A DNA stretch of 33,688 nucleotides, from positions 1 through 33,688 of the forward strand of contig CAZITB010000013.1 in the NCBI GenBank assembly GCA_964542055.1, read 5' to 3'. Under the pieces are notes generated by a model. The model made no database searches and was not told the origin of the DNA. It was given only the letters and a program-made list of their open reading frames with translations. Made by a program: the position numbers and the translations under genes. Source of the DNA: CAZITB01 sp964542055. Lineage in GTDB: Bacteria; Planctomycetota; Phycisphaerae; Sedimentisphaerales; CAMDDF01. Shown here in pieces: positions 17,104 through 25,039 of this stretch. The first letter of the stretch is position 1. Every line of letters begins with the position of its first letter.

Positions 17104-17296
17104 AACTTAACGGTTTCCCAAATAAAAAATTGCTTAAGATATAATAATAGGAGTTTTGCAAATTTTCAATTTTAAAATAAAATTACTTTTCAGTTTTGTT
17201 TTTTTGTCTTATAAAAGAATTAAATGAAAGTTTTATCCTTTTTTTGCCGATAAATCGAGTATAAATAAGTTGAATAAAAGTTATAAGAGGAAATCT

Positions 17297-17962
17297 ATGT
17301 TAATTGATGATTTGAACAAGTATTGGCCTGATAAGAACTTCCATAATACCATTGGTACCAGCCCCAGAGTTCAGAGTCAGTATCAGCGGGTTCGTGAAAT
17401 GAGCCTTGATGATATGCTTTTGGACAACCGGATACTGTTTATGATCGGTGAGATAAATTACCGGATGGCGACAGAAGTGATCATGAAACTTTTGTACCTG
17501 GACAACAGTAAGCCTGGAGCGGAGATTAGTCTTTATATTAATTCGCCGGGCGGCAGTGTTGATGATACTATGGCAATTTATGATACGATGCGGTTTGTCG
17601 GCTCTCCGGTTGCGACGTATTGTATCGGCAGGGCACAATCTGGAGCGGCGATAATTTTGGCGGCTGGCTCTGAGGGTAAAAGGTTTGCTTTGCCTCATTC
17701 AAAAGTTATGCTTCATCAGCCCTGGGGCGGAATAACAGGCCAGGCAGAAGATATCCGGATTCAGGCAGAGGAAATTATCAAAGCCAAGCAAATGCTGATC
17801 GGTATTCTTGAAATGCATTCAAATCGTTCAAAAGAAGCAATCGCCAAAGAAACCGAACGCGATCGATATATGAGTTCGGATGAGGCGTTGGACTGGGGCC
17901 TTATCGATGAAGTGCTTCACGAAGAAGAAGATCAAAAGGAAAAAGAGAAAAAGAAAAAGTAA
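17297..17962 (+). CDS. clpP: ATP-dependent Clp protease proteolytic subunit, divergent copy
   Basis: The 221-residue serine protease subunit forms tetradecamer barrels fed by ClpX or ClpA. The catalytic triad is present: Ser115 in GRAQSGAA, His140 in VMLHQPWGG and Asp189 in ETERDRYMS. The nucleophile motif departs from the usual GQAASMGA, and a longer N-terminus (MLIDDLNKYWPDKNFHN...) and a Lys/Glu-rich tail distinguish it from its neighbour. The ATG at 17297 has AGAGGAAA just upstream; a TTG at 17270 precedes that site and is unlikely. A second clpP starts 27 bp later, so the two are probably co-expressed and may mix in one particle. No clpX is in the window. Confidence 0.93.
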   Translation: MLIDDLNKYWPDKNFHNTIGTSPRVQSQYQRVREMSLDDMLLDNRILFMIGEINYRMATEVIMKLLYLDNSKPGAEISLYINSPGGSVDDTMAIYDTMRFVGSPVATYCIGRAQSGAAIILAAGSEGKRFALPHSKVMLHQPWGGITGQAEDIRIQAEEIIKAKQMLIGILEMHSNRSKEAIAKETERDRYMSSDEALDWGLIDEVLHEEEDQKEKEKKKK

Positions 17963-17989
17963 TTTAGCTATATAGGAGTAATATATAAA

Positions 17990-18604
17990 ATGATATCAAA
18001 CCAGCTAGTTCCAATTGTAATAGAAAAAACCGGTAGAGGTGAACGATCCTATGATATCTATTCACGGCTGCTTAAGGACAGAATAATTTTTCTTGGCGGG
18101 CAAGTTAATGACGATTCGGCCAATTTGATAATAGCACAGTTGTTATTTTTATCTAATGACGACTCTAAAAGTGATATTCATTTTTATATTAATTCGCCTG
18201 GGGGTTCTATCACAGCAGGTTTGGCGATCTATGATACAATGAAATTTTTACGTTGTGATGTTGCCACATATTGTATTGGTCAGGCAGCTAGTATGGGTGC
18301 GGTTTTATTTGCCGGCGGTGATGAGGGTAAACGGTATATACTCCCAAACGGCAGAGTATTGCTGCATCAGCCGTTGTTGAGCGGGATAATGCAGGGGCCT
18401 GCGACGGACCTTGAAATCGAGGCAAGAGAAATAATCAGATTGCGTGAAAGACTTTACAAAATTCTTTCATCGCATACTGGCCAAAATGCCGAAAAAATAG
18501 AGAAGGACTCTGATCGAAATCTTTGGTTGGAGGCCCAGGAAGCGGTAGATTATGGTTTGGCCGATAAAATTTTACAGAAATCTCCAGAAATTAACAGCGA
18601 TTGA
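17990..18604 (+). CDS. clpP: ATP-dependent Clp protease proteolytic subunit, canonical copy
   Basis: This 204-residue ClpP has the standard sequence: FYINSPGGSITAGLAIYDTM, Ser101 in GQAASMGAVL, His126 in VLLHQP and Asp175 in EKDSDRNLW. It lacks a long propeptide. AGGAG at 17973-17977 lies about 12 nt before the ATG. It follows the divergent clpP in the same direction. Paired ClpPs in one operon commonly form mixed rings with different substrate or partner preference; that this pair does so is inference. Confidence 0.95.
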   Translation: MISNQLVPIVIEKTGRGERSYDIYSRLLKDRIIFLGGQVNDDSANLIIAQLLFLSNDDSKSDIHFYINSPGGSITAGLAIYDTMKFLRCDVATYCIGQAASMGAVLFAGGDEGKRYILPNGRVLLHQPLLSGIMQGPATDLEIEAREIIRLRERLYKILSSHTGQNAEKIEKDSDRNLWLEAQEAVDYGLADKILQKSPEINSD

Positions 18605-18638
18605 TGTTTGATTTCATTTAGCTAAGGAATGCTAGAAA

Positions 18639-19286
18639 ATGAAAAAATGGGTGTTAATTATTATCACAGTGATTTGGTTTGGCTTTTTACAGGGCTGCCA
18701 GGAAAGTAATCTGGTTATAGAAGAAAATAAGCAGCTTACAGATACAAATGTAGAGCTTAGAAGGCAGATCAGTGAACTTAGCAGTCAAAATCTTCAACTT
18801 AAAAGCCAAATTGCCACATTGAGCGGGACTGACCCAAATGTGAACATCGAAAATATTATTTCTGTAGCGAAAATCAAGATTGCCGATAGGACGGGTTTCT
18901 TCGATAAGGATTATAATGGAGTCAAGGAAACTTTTATTTGTTATGTGAAAACTTATGATCAATTTGGAGATGCCATAAAAGGTGCAGGGTCTGTAGATAT
19001 CGAAGTCTGGGATTTGTCTTTACCAGAGGAACAGGCGAAGTTGGCATCCTGGTCAATAAGTCCAGAAGAACTTAAAAACGAATGGGCGTCAGCGATGATG
19101 ACCAATTATTACAGGCTGGTGTTTGATATATCCAATATTGAAAAGGTTGAATTCAGGAATATTACTTTAAAAGTGAGATTTACGGATTATCTTACCGGCA
19201 AAGTCTTTGAAGAACAGGTAGTAATTGACGGAATACCTTCGCCAGTTACATATAACGATAATAACAGCCCATTGCTTAAGAAATAA
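18639..19286 (+). CDS. Putative lipoprotein with coiled-coil stalk
   Basis: No family recognised. The 215-residue protein begins with a lipoprotein signal peptide (KKWVLIIITVIWFGF) and lipobox LQGC, so Cys20 would be lipidated. Residues ~26-65 are rich in heptad-like Leu, Glu and Gln (coiled coil). From ~70 on, a beta-rich domain begins AKIKIADRTGFFDKDYNG and has an Ig-like flavour around VEFRNITLKVRFTDYLTGKVFEEQ. It is the last gene of the clpP cluster, 34 bp after the second clpP, and is closed by a shared terminator. Anchored at the periplasmic side, it is unlikely to act with cytosolic ClpP directly. Confidence 0.8.
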   Translation: MKKWVLIIITVIWFGFLQGCQESNLVIEENKQLTDTNVELRRQISELSSQNLQLKSQIATLSGTDPNVNIENIISVAKIKIADRTGFFDKDYNGVKETFICYVKTYDQFGDAIKGAGSVDIEVWDLSLPEEQAKLASWSISPEELKNEWASAMMTNYYRLVFDISNIEKVEFRNITLKVRFTDYLTGKVFEEQVVIDGIPSPVTYNDNNSPLLKK

Positions 19287-19312
19287 AAAAGCCCTGTTAA
19301 AACAGGGCTTTT
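19285..19312. terminator. Bidirectional terminator between lipoprotein gene and tig
   Basis: AAAAGCCCTGTT pairs with AACAGGGCTTTT in a short perfect hairpin flanked by A and T runs, so it can stop both convergent transcripts. It lies between two stop codons 37 bp apart. Confidence 0.9.
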
Positions 19313-19322
19313 GATTTTGGTT

Positions 19323-20774
19323 TTATTCTTTGTCCGTTTGCTTTTTAGCGGTCTTTTTCTTTTCTTGTGACTCAGTTTCTTTTTCAGCATCTTTTTTTGC
19401 AGTATTTTTAGCGGTTTTCTTCTTCTTAGGAGTTTTTGATTTAGCTTCAACTTCCTTGATATCTGCTTTTTCAAGAAGCTGTTGAATGCATTTGTCTTCG
19501 CGAACCTGCAAAGTAAACTGGGCTAAAGAGCCATCTTTTATCATATCTTCACGCATTTTTTCAGGTCTGCGGCCTCTTTGTGCTGCCACTTGAGCAATGT
19601 AGTTGTTTACTTCTGATTCATCGACTTCTACCTTGAGTTCGTCAGCGACTTTGTCCATGATGAAGAACATTTTTAACTGTTCAATGGCCTGTTCTTCGCT
19701 TGAGGTTCTAAGCTGTTCCATCTGCTGTTCGATCTTTTCGCGATCCATTCCCTGCATCATCATGTTTATGTATTGTCTTTGGAGCAGTCTGGCGGACTGG
19801 TCTGCGACGATATCGCCAGGGAGGTCAAAATCTGTATTTTCAAGCAGGTAACTGCGGATGTCTTCAGCCATTGCGGTCCTGATTTGTCGCTCAACCATAT
19901 CTTCTGCATGTTCCCGAATTGAATTTTTAAGTTCATCGAGGTCTTTGACTCCGAATCTGCTGAAGAATCCCTCATTTAGTTCGGCAGGTTCGAGTTTTTT
20001 GATGTCTTCCACTTTGATTTCCAAGTCAACTTTTTTGTCCCGAAGTTCTTCATTGTAGAAAGTTTTGGGGATATCAACGCTGGTTTTTTTGGTATCTCCA
20101 GCTTTTACGCCTTCGAGCAGTTTGTCCAGGTCCGAAACCGGAACACCGGCAACCATTCCGGTTTCTCTGACGAATATCTGGGCACCTTCGGTTTTTGCGT
20201 TTTCCTTGTTTCCATCAATGACGATTTTTACCTCCGCAATAACCTGGTCGTCTTTTTCGGCTTTAGCACCTTCGGCGGGTTTCCATACGCCTGCGTTTTT
20301 GCGAAGTTCTTCAACTTCCTGATCTACCTGCTGGTCTGTTATTTCGGTTTTTGGTTTTTCAACGGGGATATTTTCAAGCTTAGGAAGCTCAAATTCTGGT
20401 CTGACTTCTACTTCGAATTCGAACTTCAGGGGTCCTGATTCAGGCATTTCGATTGCATCGACATCGACGTCAGGTTCTGATCCGATCATATCGATATTTT
20501 CATCTTTGATGGCCGATTCGGTGGCTTCTGCAAGAAGTTTGACTTTAACCTGTTTTTGGATATCACTTCCGAATCTTTTTTCCAGCAGTCTCATGGGGGC
20601 TTTGCCTTTTCTGAAACCCGGAATAACGGCTTCCCTGCGTAGCTCGTCATAATCGTTTTTTTTGACCTGTTCTATTTTTTCCTGCGGGATTTCGACAGAA
20701 ACTTTCTTTTTGCATGCGCCGCTGTCTGTGACTGTTACCTTATTTTGAATTTCCTGTATTTCGTTGTCAGCCAT
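19323..20774 (-). CDS. tig: Trigger factor
   Basis: The 483-residue ribosome-bound chaperone has all three domains. The N-terminal ribosome-binding domain carries the signature PGFRKGKAP (~52-60). A FKBP-like segment follows (~150-245; DQVIAEVKIVIDG, then VKAGDTKKTSVDIP). The C-terminal helical chaperone arms include ENTDFDLPGDIV and MMQGMDREKIEQQ. The last ~45 residues are an unusual Lys-rich tail (KTPKKKKTAKNTAKKD and on) that could bind RNA or ribosomes. AGGAG lies 8 nt before the ATG. The gene sits behind an intrinsic terminator only 31 bp upstream of the start, so it is probably controlled by attenuation. It is convergent with the clpP cluster rather than in the usual tig-clpP order. Confidence 0.95.
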   Translation of the reverse strand: MADNEIQEIQNKVTVTDSGACKKKVSVEIPQEKIEQVKKNDYDELRREAVIPGFRKGKAPMRLLEKRFGSDIQKQVKVKLLAEATESAIKDENIDMIGSEPDVDVDAIEMPESGPLKFEFEVEVRPEFELPKLENIPVEKPKTEITDQQVDQEVEELRKNAGVWKPAEGAKAEKDDQVIAEVKIVIDGNKENAKTEGAQIFVRETGMVAGVPVSDLDKLLEGVKAGDTKKTSVDIPKTFYNEELRDKKVDLEIKVEDIKKLEPAELNEGFFSRFGVKDLDELKNSIREHAEDMVERQIRTAMAEDIRSYLLENTDFDLPGDIVADQSARLLQRQYINMMMQGMDREKIEQQMEQLRTSSEEQAIEQLKMFFIMDKVADELKVEVDESEVNNYIAQVAAQRGRRPEKMREDMIKDGSLAQFTLQVREDKCIQQLLEKADIKEVEAKSKTPKKKKTAKNTAKKDAEKETESQEKKKTAKKQTDKE

Positions 20775-20804
20775 CTCAAGTACTCCTTGAATTTATTTTT
20801 GCAT

Positions 20805-20835
20805 TAAAAAACCCTTAAAACGACGGTTTCAAGGG
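20805..20835 (-). terminator. Intrinsic terminator inside the tig leader
   Basis: On the minus strand CCCTT pairs with AAGGG (plus positions 20831-20835 and 20812-20816). After one mismatch AAAC pairs with GTTT around a 4-nt loop, and six T follow (20806-20811). Just 31 bp separate it from the tig ATG, too little for a separate complete promoter downstream. Confidence 0.8.
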
Positions 20836-20935
20836 ATACTTCCATTAAAAAACAGGCTTTTTTAATTATTAGCTCGTTATTTACTTTCTACTCATTCCGG
20901 CGACCACCGTCGTGCTAATCTTTAGCCGATACCTC
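20820..20935 (-). promoter_or_regulatory. Attenuator-like switch leader of tig
   Basis: Minus-strand RNA from about 20935 can form two mutually exclusive folds. An upstream ACGACGGT (plus 20906-20913) is perfectly complementary over 8 bp to ACCGTCGT (plus 20820-20827), which forms one arm and the loop of the terminator. Alternatively the upstream copy folds locally as CGAC-GGTG-GTCG (20901-20912), leaving the terminator free. A 6-bp helix, ATTAGC with GCTAAT (20914-20919 and 20868-20873), can close the upstream region. I recognise no known riboswitch or T-box core. What it senses is unknown. Confidence 0.5.
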
Positions 20936-20941
20936 GCCGAA

Positions 20942-20969
20942 ACTATATAATTTCTTACTGCAAGAGCAA
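20942..20969 (-). promoter_or_regulatory. Candidate tig promoter
   Basis: TTGCTC (20964-20969) and TATAGT (20942-20947, five of six to consensus) are 16 nt apart on the minus strand. They lie immediately after the tRNA-Gly 3' end. The predicted transcription start near 20935 puts the whole switch in the leader. Confidence 0.5.
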
Positions 20970-20970
20970 A

Positions 20971-21042
20971 AGCGGGTGATGAGATTCGAACTCACGACAT
21001 TCACGTTGGCAACGTGACGCTCTACCGCTGAGCTACACCCGC
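20971..21042 (-). tRNA. tRNA-Gly (GCC anticodon)
   Basis: The minus strand folds as a full cloverleaf. The acceptor stem GCGGGTG pairs with CACCCGC, with T as the discriminator base. The D arm contains GTAGCTCAGCGGTAGAGC, the anticodon stem TCACG/CGTGA encloses loop TTGCCAA (anticodon GCC), and the T arm has GAGTTCGAATCTC. The CCA end is not encoded. Confidence 0.97.
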
Positions 21043-21182
21043 GTAATCAGCAAGCGAACAATATATTAAATCTTTTGATTAGTTTCAACCTTATTTTATT
21101 ATTTTTTTGGAAATTTACAATCAGGAAATGTATAAAGATGTTTGCTATTACATCGCGATTTATTATAAAATCCTGCTGAAAC

Positions 21183-21336
21183 ACTAAGCACTAAACGCTA
21201 AATTCTAAACAATCTCGAATAACTAAAATCCGAATTTTCAAAACAAAAACGCTCTTTTCCATACGATGGATGTTTTGAATTTTCGTCATTGTAATTTTGA
21301 ATTTGTTTAGGATTTAGAAATACGGATTTAGAATTT
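21183..21336. repeat. Long imperfect inverted repeat (MITE-like palindrome)
   Basis: The left arm runs from about 21183 with motifs CTAAAC, AAATTCTAAACAA (21200-21212) and GAATTTTCAAAACA. The right arm answers with TGTTTTGAATTTTC (21271-21284), TTGTTTAGGATTTAG from 21303, and TTTAGAATTT (21327-21336). The arms surround a ~20-nt centre. No ORF lies inside. Repeated short words such as CTAAA and TTTAG suggest a dispersed non-coding element. Apart from the neighbouring terminator, short ORF and NrdR boxes, I see nothing else in 21043-21961. Confidence 0.6.
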
Positions 21337-21433
21337 AACAAAAACAGGTTAATTTCTTATTAAACAGTAATTTACGGTTAATAATACAATCGTAAATCGC
21401 GATGTCGTATTAATATCTTAAATAATGCGCAAT

Positions 21434-21471
21434 AAAAAAGCGGTGTCAAGGAGGATAACACCGCTTTTTTT
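21434..21471. terminator. Terminator-like hairpin with a Shine-Dalgarno-like loop
   Basis: GCGGTGT (21440-21446) pairs with ACACCGC (21458-21464), flanked by six A and seven T, so it can act on both strands. The 11-nt loop holds AAGGAGGA, an exact match to the 16S anti-Shine-Dalgarno complement. No gene ends nearby on the plus strand. Confidence 0.7.
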
Positions 21472-21526
21472 GAGATTTAACAGCGTCCCGCACGCTGTCG
21501 ATAGCTATTGGTTATTGGAGGAGAAA

Positions 21527-21571
21527 ATGAAGAAGAAATTATTTCTGATTTTTTTAGCTATCTGTTATTAA
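21527..21571 (+). CDS. Possible 14-residue ORF with strong ribosome binding site
   Basis: ATG at 21527 follows GGAGGAGAAA and encodes MKKKLFLIFLAICY before a stop. The peptide resembles the first part of a signal peptide (three Lys then a hydrophobic run). It may be a remnant of a decayed secreted-protein gene, a tiny membrane peptide, or chance. It lies 390 bp upstream of nrdJ in the same direction, just after the terminator-like hairpin and a small palindrome CAGCGT-CCCGC-ACGCTG (21481-21497). Confidence 0.35.
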   Translation: MKKKLFLIFLAICY

Positions 21572-21897
21572 CTTTTCATTAAATTCTACGCTTTTGACGG
21601 GGGGTAGTTCGTTACAATTTTAAATTTTTTAAATTTTATAGTTGATTTAATTTTAAAAGAACCAATTTCATTAGTATATATGCAAAATCATTAAAATTGT
21701 TTGAAAAAAACTGAAAGAATGTGAAAAATTTCAATTACTGCCCCATATTAAAGCAAATACCATATAGGCTAAACTGTTTGAAATTTTTTTTTATTGTTGT
21801 AACTTTATTAAATACAACAGGTAATAAAATCCGTTATTTTTTTTCACATTTTGTGGTTTTCTTTATATTTAAAACGTATATACTAAAAGGCTGGTTG

Positions 21898-21944
21898 GCA
21901 CATAATATAGTATTGCTTAAACATTGATTCACTATATATTGCGG
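21898..21944 (+). promoter_or_regulatory. Tandem NrdR boxes over the nrdJ promoter
   Basis: Two 16-bp sites match the palindromic NrdR box: GCACATAATATAGTAT (21898-21913) and TCACTATATATTGCGG (21929-21944, 13 of 16 to ACACTATATATTGTGT). Their 31-bp start-to-start spacing is the usual three helical turns. The second overlaps a -10-like TATATT (21935-21940), with TTGCTT (21913-21918) as the -35. NrdR is the ATP/dATP-sensing repressor of ribonucleotide reductase genes. Confidence 0.8.
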
Positions 21945-21961
21945 TTTGCAAGGAGGCCCTA

Positions 21962-24958
21962 ATGAATAACGATCATAACAGTTTCGATATCACGGATTGG
22001 GAAAATCAATCACCGAAAGTTACCGGCTTAGAGGTTGGAAGAACCTTTTCTACAGAAGGTGTACACCCATTTAAAGAGATAGAATGGGAAAAACGTGATG
22101 CCAAAATCGCGGACGATACCGGAAAGGCTATTTTTGAGCAGAAAGATATAGAAGTTCCGGCATTTTGGAGTCAGTTGGCAACTAAAGTAGTGGTCAGCAA
22201 GTATTTTTATGGTGATATCGAGACTGGAACCCGCGAGCATTCGGTAAAACAGCTCATTCACCGGGTTTGCCGGACAATCGCTGATAGAGGAGAGCGTGAC
22301 GGCTATTTTGCAGATAAGAAATCGGCAGAAAATTTCTATAATGAACTTACGTGGCTGACAGTGAATCAGTATGGTTCTTTTAATTCTCCTGTTTGGTTCA
22401 ATGTTGGAATTTATGACGTTTATGGGATTCCGGGCAGTGAACATAATTTTCATTGGGATCCCAAGGCTAACAAGGCGGTTCCGTGCAAGAGCAGTTATGA
22501 GTATCCTCAAGCTTCTGCGTGTTTTATCCAGGGGCTAGGCGATTCAATGGATGATATTATGCGGCTTGCTAAAAGTGAAGCTATGCTTTTTAAGCATGGC
22601 AGCGGGACCGGTACTGATCTTTCGACGCTGAGGTCGAGCCGTGAAAAGCTTTCAGGCGGCGGTAAACCTTCAGGGCCGCTTAGCTTTATGAGGGTGTATG
22701 ACCAGATAGCGGCAGTTGTTAAATCAGGCGGAAAGACACGTCGCGCTGCTAAAATGCAGTCTTTGATGATCGATCATCCTGATATCTATGAGTTTATTAC
22801 CTGTAAGACGGAAGAGGAAAAGAAGGCATGGGCGCTTATAGAGGCCGGTTATGGCGGAGATTTGAATAATGAGGCTTATAATAGTGTCATGTTCCAGAAT
22901 TCGAATCTTTCTGTTCGGGTGACTGATGATTTTATGGAAGCGGTTGACAAAGACGGCGACTGGTACACCAAGGCGGTTACCACAGGGGAAAACTGTGAAA
23001 AACATAAGGCTACGGATTTGATGAAGGCGATCGCTGAAGGTACCCGTATTTGCGGTGATCCTGGGTTGCAGTATCACACGACCATAAATAAGTGGCATAC
23101 ATGTCCTAATTCAGGGCCGATTAATGCATCTAATCCCTGCAGTGAATATATGTTTATTAATGATTCGGCTTGTAATCTGGCATCGTTGAATTTGATGAAA
23201 TTCAGGCTTGCTGACGGGACCTTTGATATTGAGAGGTTTAAGAAGGCGGTTCGAATCTTTATAATTGCTCAGGAAATTCTGGTTGATAATGGCAGTTATC
23301 CAGAGGCGAATATTACTGAAAATAGCCATTTGTACCGTCCGCTTGGACTGGGATACGCGAATTTAGGTTCTTTGATGATGTCTTTGGCGTTGCCATACGA
23401 TTCGGACGAGGCTCGCACGATCGCATCTGCTATAACTGGGATAATGACAGGTACTGCTTATTCGGCAAGTGCGGAACTTGCTGGGATTAAAGGTACATTT
23501 ACTGAATACGATAAAAATACAACGGAAATGCTCAACGTGATAGGCATGCATCGTGACCACGCTTACCAGATACCGGAAGTGCATTGTCCTGATTATCTGC
23601 TGGCGGCAGCGAAGGATGCATGGGATGGGGCGTTTAATGATGGGAGCAAGTACGGCTACAGGAATTCGCAGGTTACGGTTCTGGCACCGACGGGCACGAT
23701 CGGATTTATGATGGATTGTGATACGACGGGGATCGAGCCTGATATTGCGTTGGTTAAGTATAAGATGCTGGCTGGCGGTGGTATGCTGAAAATTGTTAAT
23801 CAGACCGTTCCTATGGCGCTTGACAGGCTTGGCTACAGTGAGAAGGATATCAAAACTATAATTGATGAGATCGATGAGAATGAGACCATTGAGCTGAGTT
23901 CAATCCTTAATGAAGAACATATGCCGGTTTTTGATTGTGCTTTCAAATCTTCCAGAGGCAGCCGAAGTATTCATTATATGGGCCATTTGAAAATGATGGC
24001 GGCGGTTCAGCCGTTTTTGAGCGGTGCGATCAGTAAAACGATCAATATGCCAAAGGAAAGTACGGCTGATGAAATTCTTAACACGTATATGGAAGGCTGG
24101 CGAATGGGTGTTAAAGCTGTTGCGATCTACCGTGACGGTTCAAAGCGAATTCAGCCGGTCAATACCAAGAAGAAGGAAGATGAAAAGAAGAATAAGGTCG
24201 AAGCGGTTGTACAAAAACCGTTTAGAAAGCGATTGTCGGAGACGAGAAATTCGATCACTCATAAGTTCTCGGTTGCCGGTCATGAAGGCTATCTGACAGT
24301 TGGATTGTATGAGGATGGTCAGCCTGGCGAGCTATTTATTACAATGGCTAAAGAGGGAAGTACCGTTGGCGGATTGATGGACGTTGTGGGAACATGCGTT
24401 TCGATGTCACTTCAGTATGGTGTGCCTCTTATTACGTTGGTTGATAAGTTCCGTCATGCGAGATTTGAGCCGTCAGGTATGACTTCTAATAAGGATATAC
24501 CGTTTGCGAAATCGCTGATCGATTATATTTTCTGCTGGATGGGTTGTCAGTTTATACCTGGTTATGCCGAAAAGAATACTCCAAATCGCGGCACAAAGAG
24601 TGAGAAAAAGCCTGCGGCTGGAGTGACCAAAGAGCCTGAAAAAAAGTCTGATGATGATAAGGGTTCGTCGCCGCGAATGGAGATAAAATCGATACCGGCA
24701 AAAAAACAGGACAGTAAGCTTGAGATGCCGAAATCGGATCGATTTAGCGAAATGGCAGAGAGGGCGGTTTCGACGGTGAGTACGGTGATATCGGGTGATA
24801 TGGAACCGCAGGGCGAGAAAGTGATGAGCCAGTTTAATTCACAGTTCCAGCATTTTCAGGATGATGCGCCGGCTTGTGATATCTGCGGGTCGATAACAGT
24901 TCGAAACGGGACATGTTATAAGTGTTTTAACTGCGGAAATTCGATGGGATGTTCGTAG
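21962..24958 (+). CDS. nrdJ: Adenosylcobalamin-dependent (class II) ribonucleotide reductase
   Basis: The 998-residue enzyme reduces ribonucleotides to deoxyribonucleotides using coenzyme B12. It shows the reductase barrel with YPQASACFIQGL, FKHGSGTGTDLSTLRS, the active-site NPCSEYMFINDSACNLASLN (Asn, thiyl Cys and Glu), and APTGTIGFMMDCDTTGIEPD. A C-terminal domain follows, and a Cys-rich tail CDICGS...CYKCFNCG that likely binds zinc or relays electrons. A low-complexity Lys/Asp/Pro linker precedes the tail. AGGAGG lies 5 nt before the ATG. NrdR boxes cover the promoter and a terminator closes the gene as a single transcription unit. I saw no cobalamin riboswitch in the leader. Confidence 0.96.
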   Translation: MNNDHNSFDITDWENQSPKVTGLEVGRTFSTEGVHPFKEIEWEKRDAKIADDTGKAIFEQKDIEVPAFWSQLATKVVVSKYFYGDIETGTREHSVKQLIHRVCRTIADRGERDGYFADKKSAENFYNELTWLTVNQYGSFNSPVWFNVGIYDVYGIPGSEHNFHWDPKANKAVPCKSSYEYPQASACFIQGLGDSMDDIMRLAKSEAMLFKHGSGTGTDLSTLRSSREKLSGGGKPSGPLSFMRVYDQIAAVVKSGGKTRRAAKMQSLMIDHPDIYEFITCKTEEEKKAWALIEAGYGGDLNNEAYNSVMFQNSNLSVRVTDDFMEAVDKDGDWYTKAVTTGENCEKHKATDLMKAIAEGTRICGDPGLQYHTTINKWHTCPNSGPINASNPCSEYMFINDSACNLASLNLMKFRLADGTFDIERFKKAVRIFIIAQEILVDNGSYPEANITENSHLYRPLGLGYANLGSLMMSLALPYDSDEARTIASAITGIMTGTAYSASAELAGIKGTFTEYDKNTTEMLNVIGMHRDHAYQIPEVHCPDYLLAAAKDAWDGAFNDGSKYGYRNSQVTVLAPTGTIGFMMDCDTTGIEPDIALVKYKMLAGGGMLKIVNQTVPMALDRLGYSEKDIKTIIDEIDENETIELSSILNEEHMPVFDCAFKSSRGSRSIHYMGHLKMMAAVQPFLSGAISKTINMPKESTADEILNTYMEGWRMGVKAVAIYRDGSKRIQPVNTKKKEDEKKNKVEAVVQKPFRKRLSETRNSITHKFSVAGHEGYLTVGLYEDGQPGELFITMAKEGSTVGGLMDVVGTCVSMSLQYGVPLITLVDKFRHARFEPSGMTSNKDIPFAKSLIDYIFCWMGCQFIPGYAEKNTPNRGTKSEKKPAAGVTKEPEKKSDDDKGSSPRMEIKSIPAKKQDSKLEMPKSDRFSEMAERAVSTVSTVISGDMEPQGEKVMSQFNSQFQHFQDDAPACDICGSITVRNGTCYKCFNCGNSMGCS

Positions 24959-24976
24959 ATTGAATAATTAAAATTA

Positions 24977-25007
24977 ACCGCATGTCTGTTGGCGTGCGGT
25001 TTTTTTT
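24977..25007 (+). terminator. Intrinsic terminator after nrdJ
   Basis: ACCGCATG (24977-24984) pairs with CGTGCGGT (24993-25000) around an 8-nt loop, with one T-G pair, followed by eight T. Confidence 0.88.
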
Positions 25008-25039
25008 GCCGTTTTGTATGGTGAACCTTATAATCAAAC

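Noticed and set aside
20875..20935. T-box leader before tig, suggested by GGTGG and the nearby tRNA-Gly
   Set aside because: The T-box consensus (AGGGUGGNACCGCG) is absent and no specifier loop could be drawn. tig is not a typical T-box target.
21721..21927. Plus-strand 68-codon ORF before nrdJ
   Set aside because: GTG start without a ribosome binding site, extreme AT composition, and it runs into the NrdR boxes.
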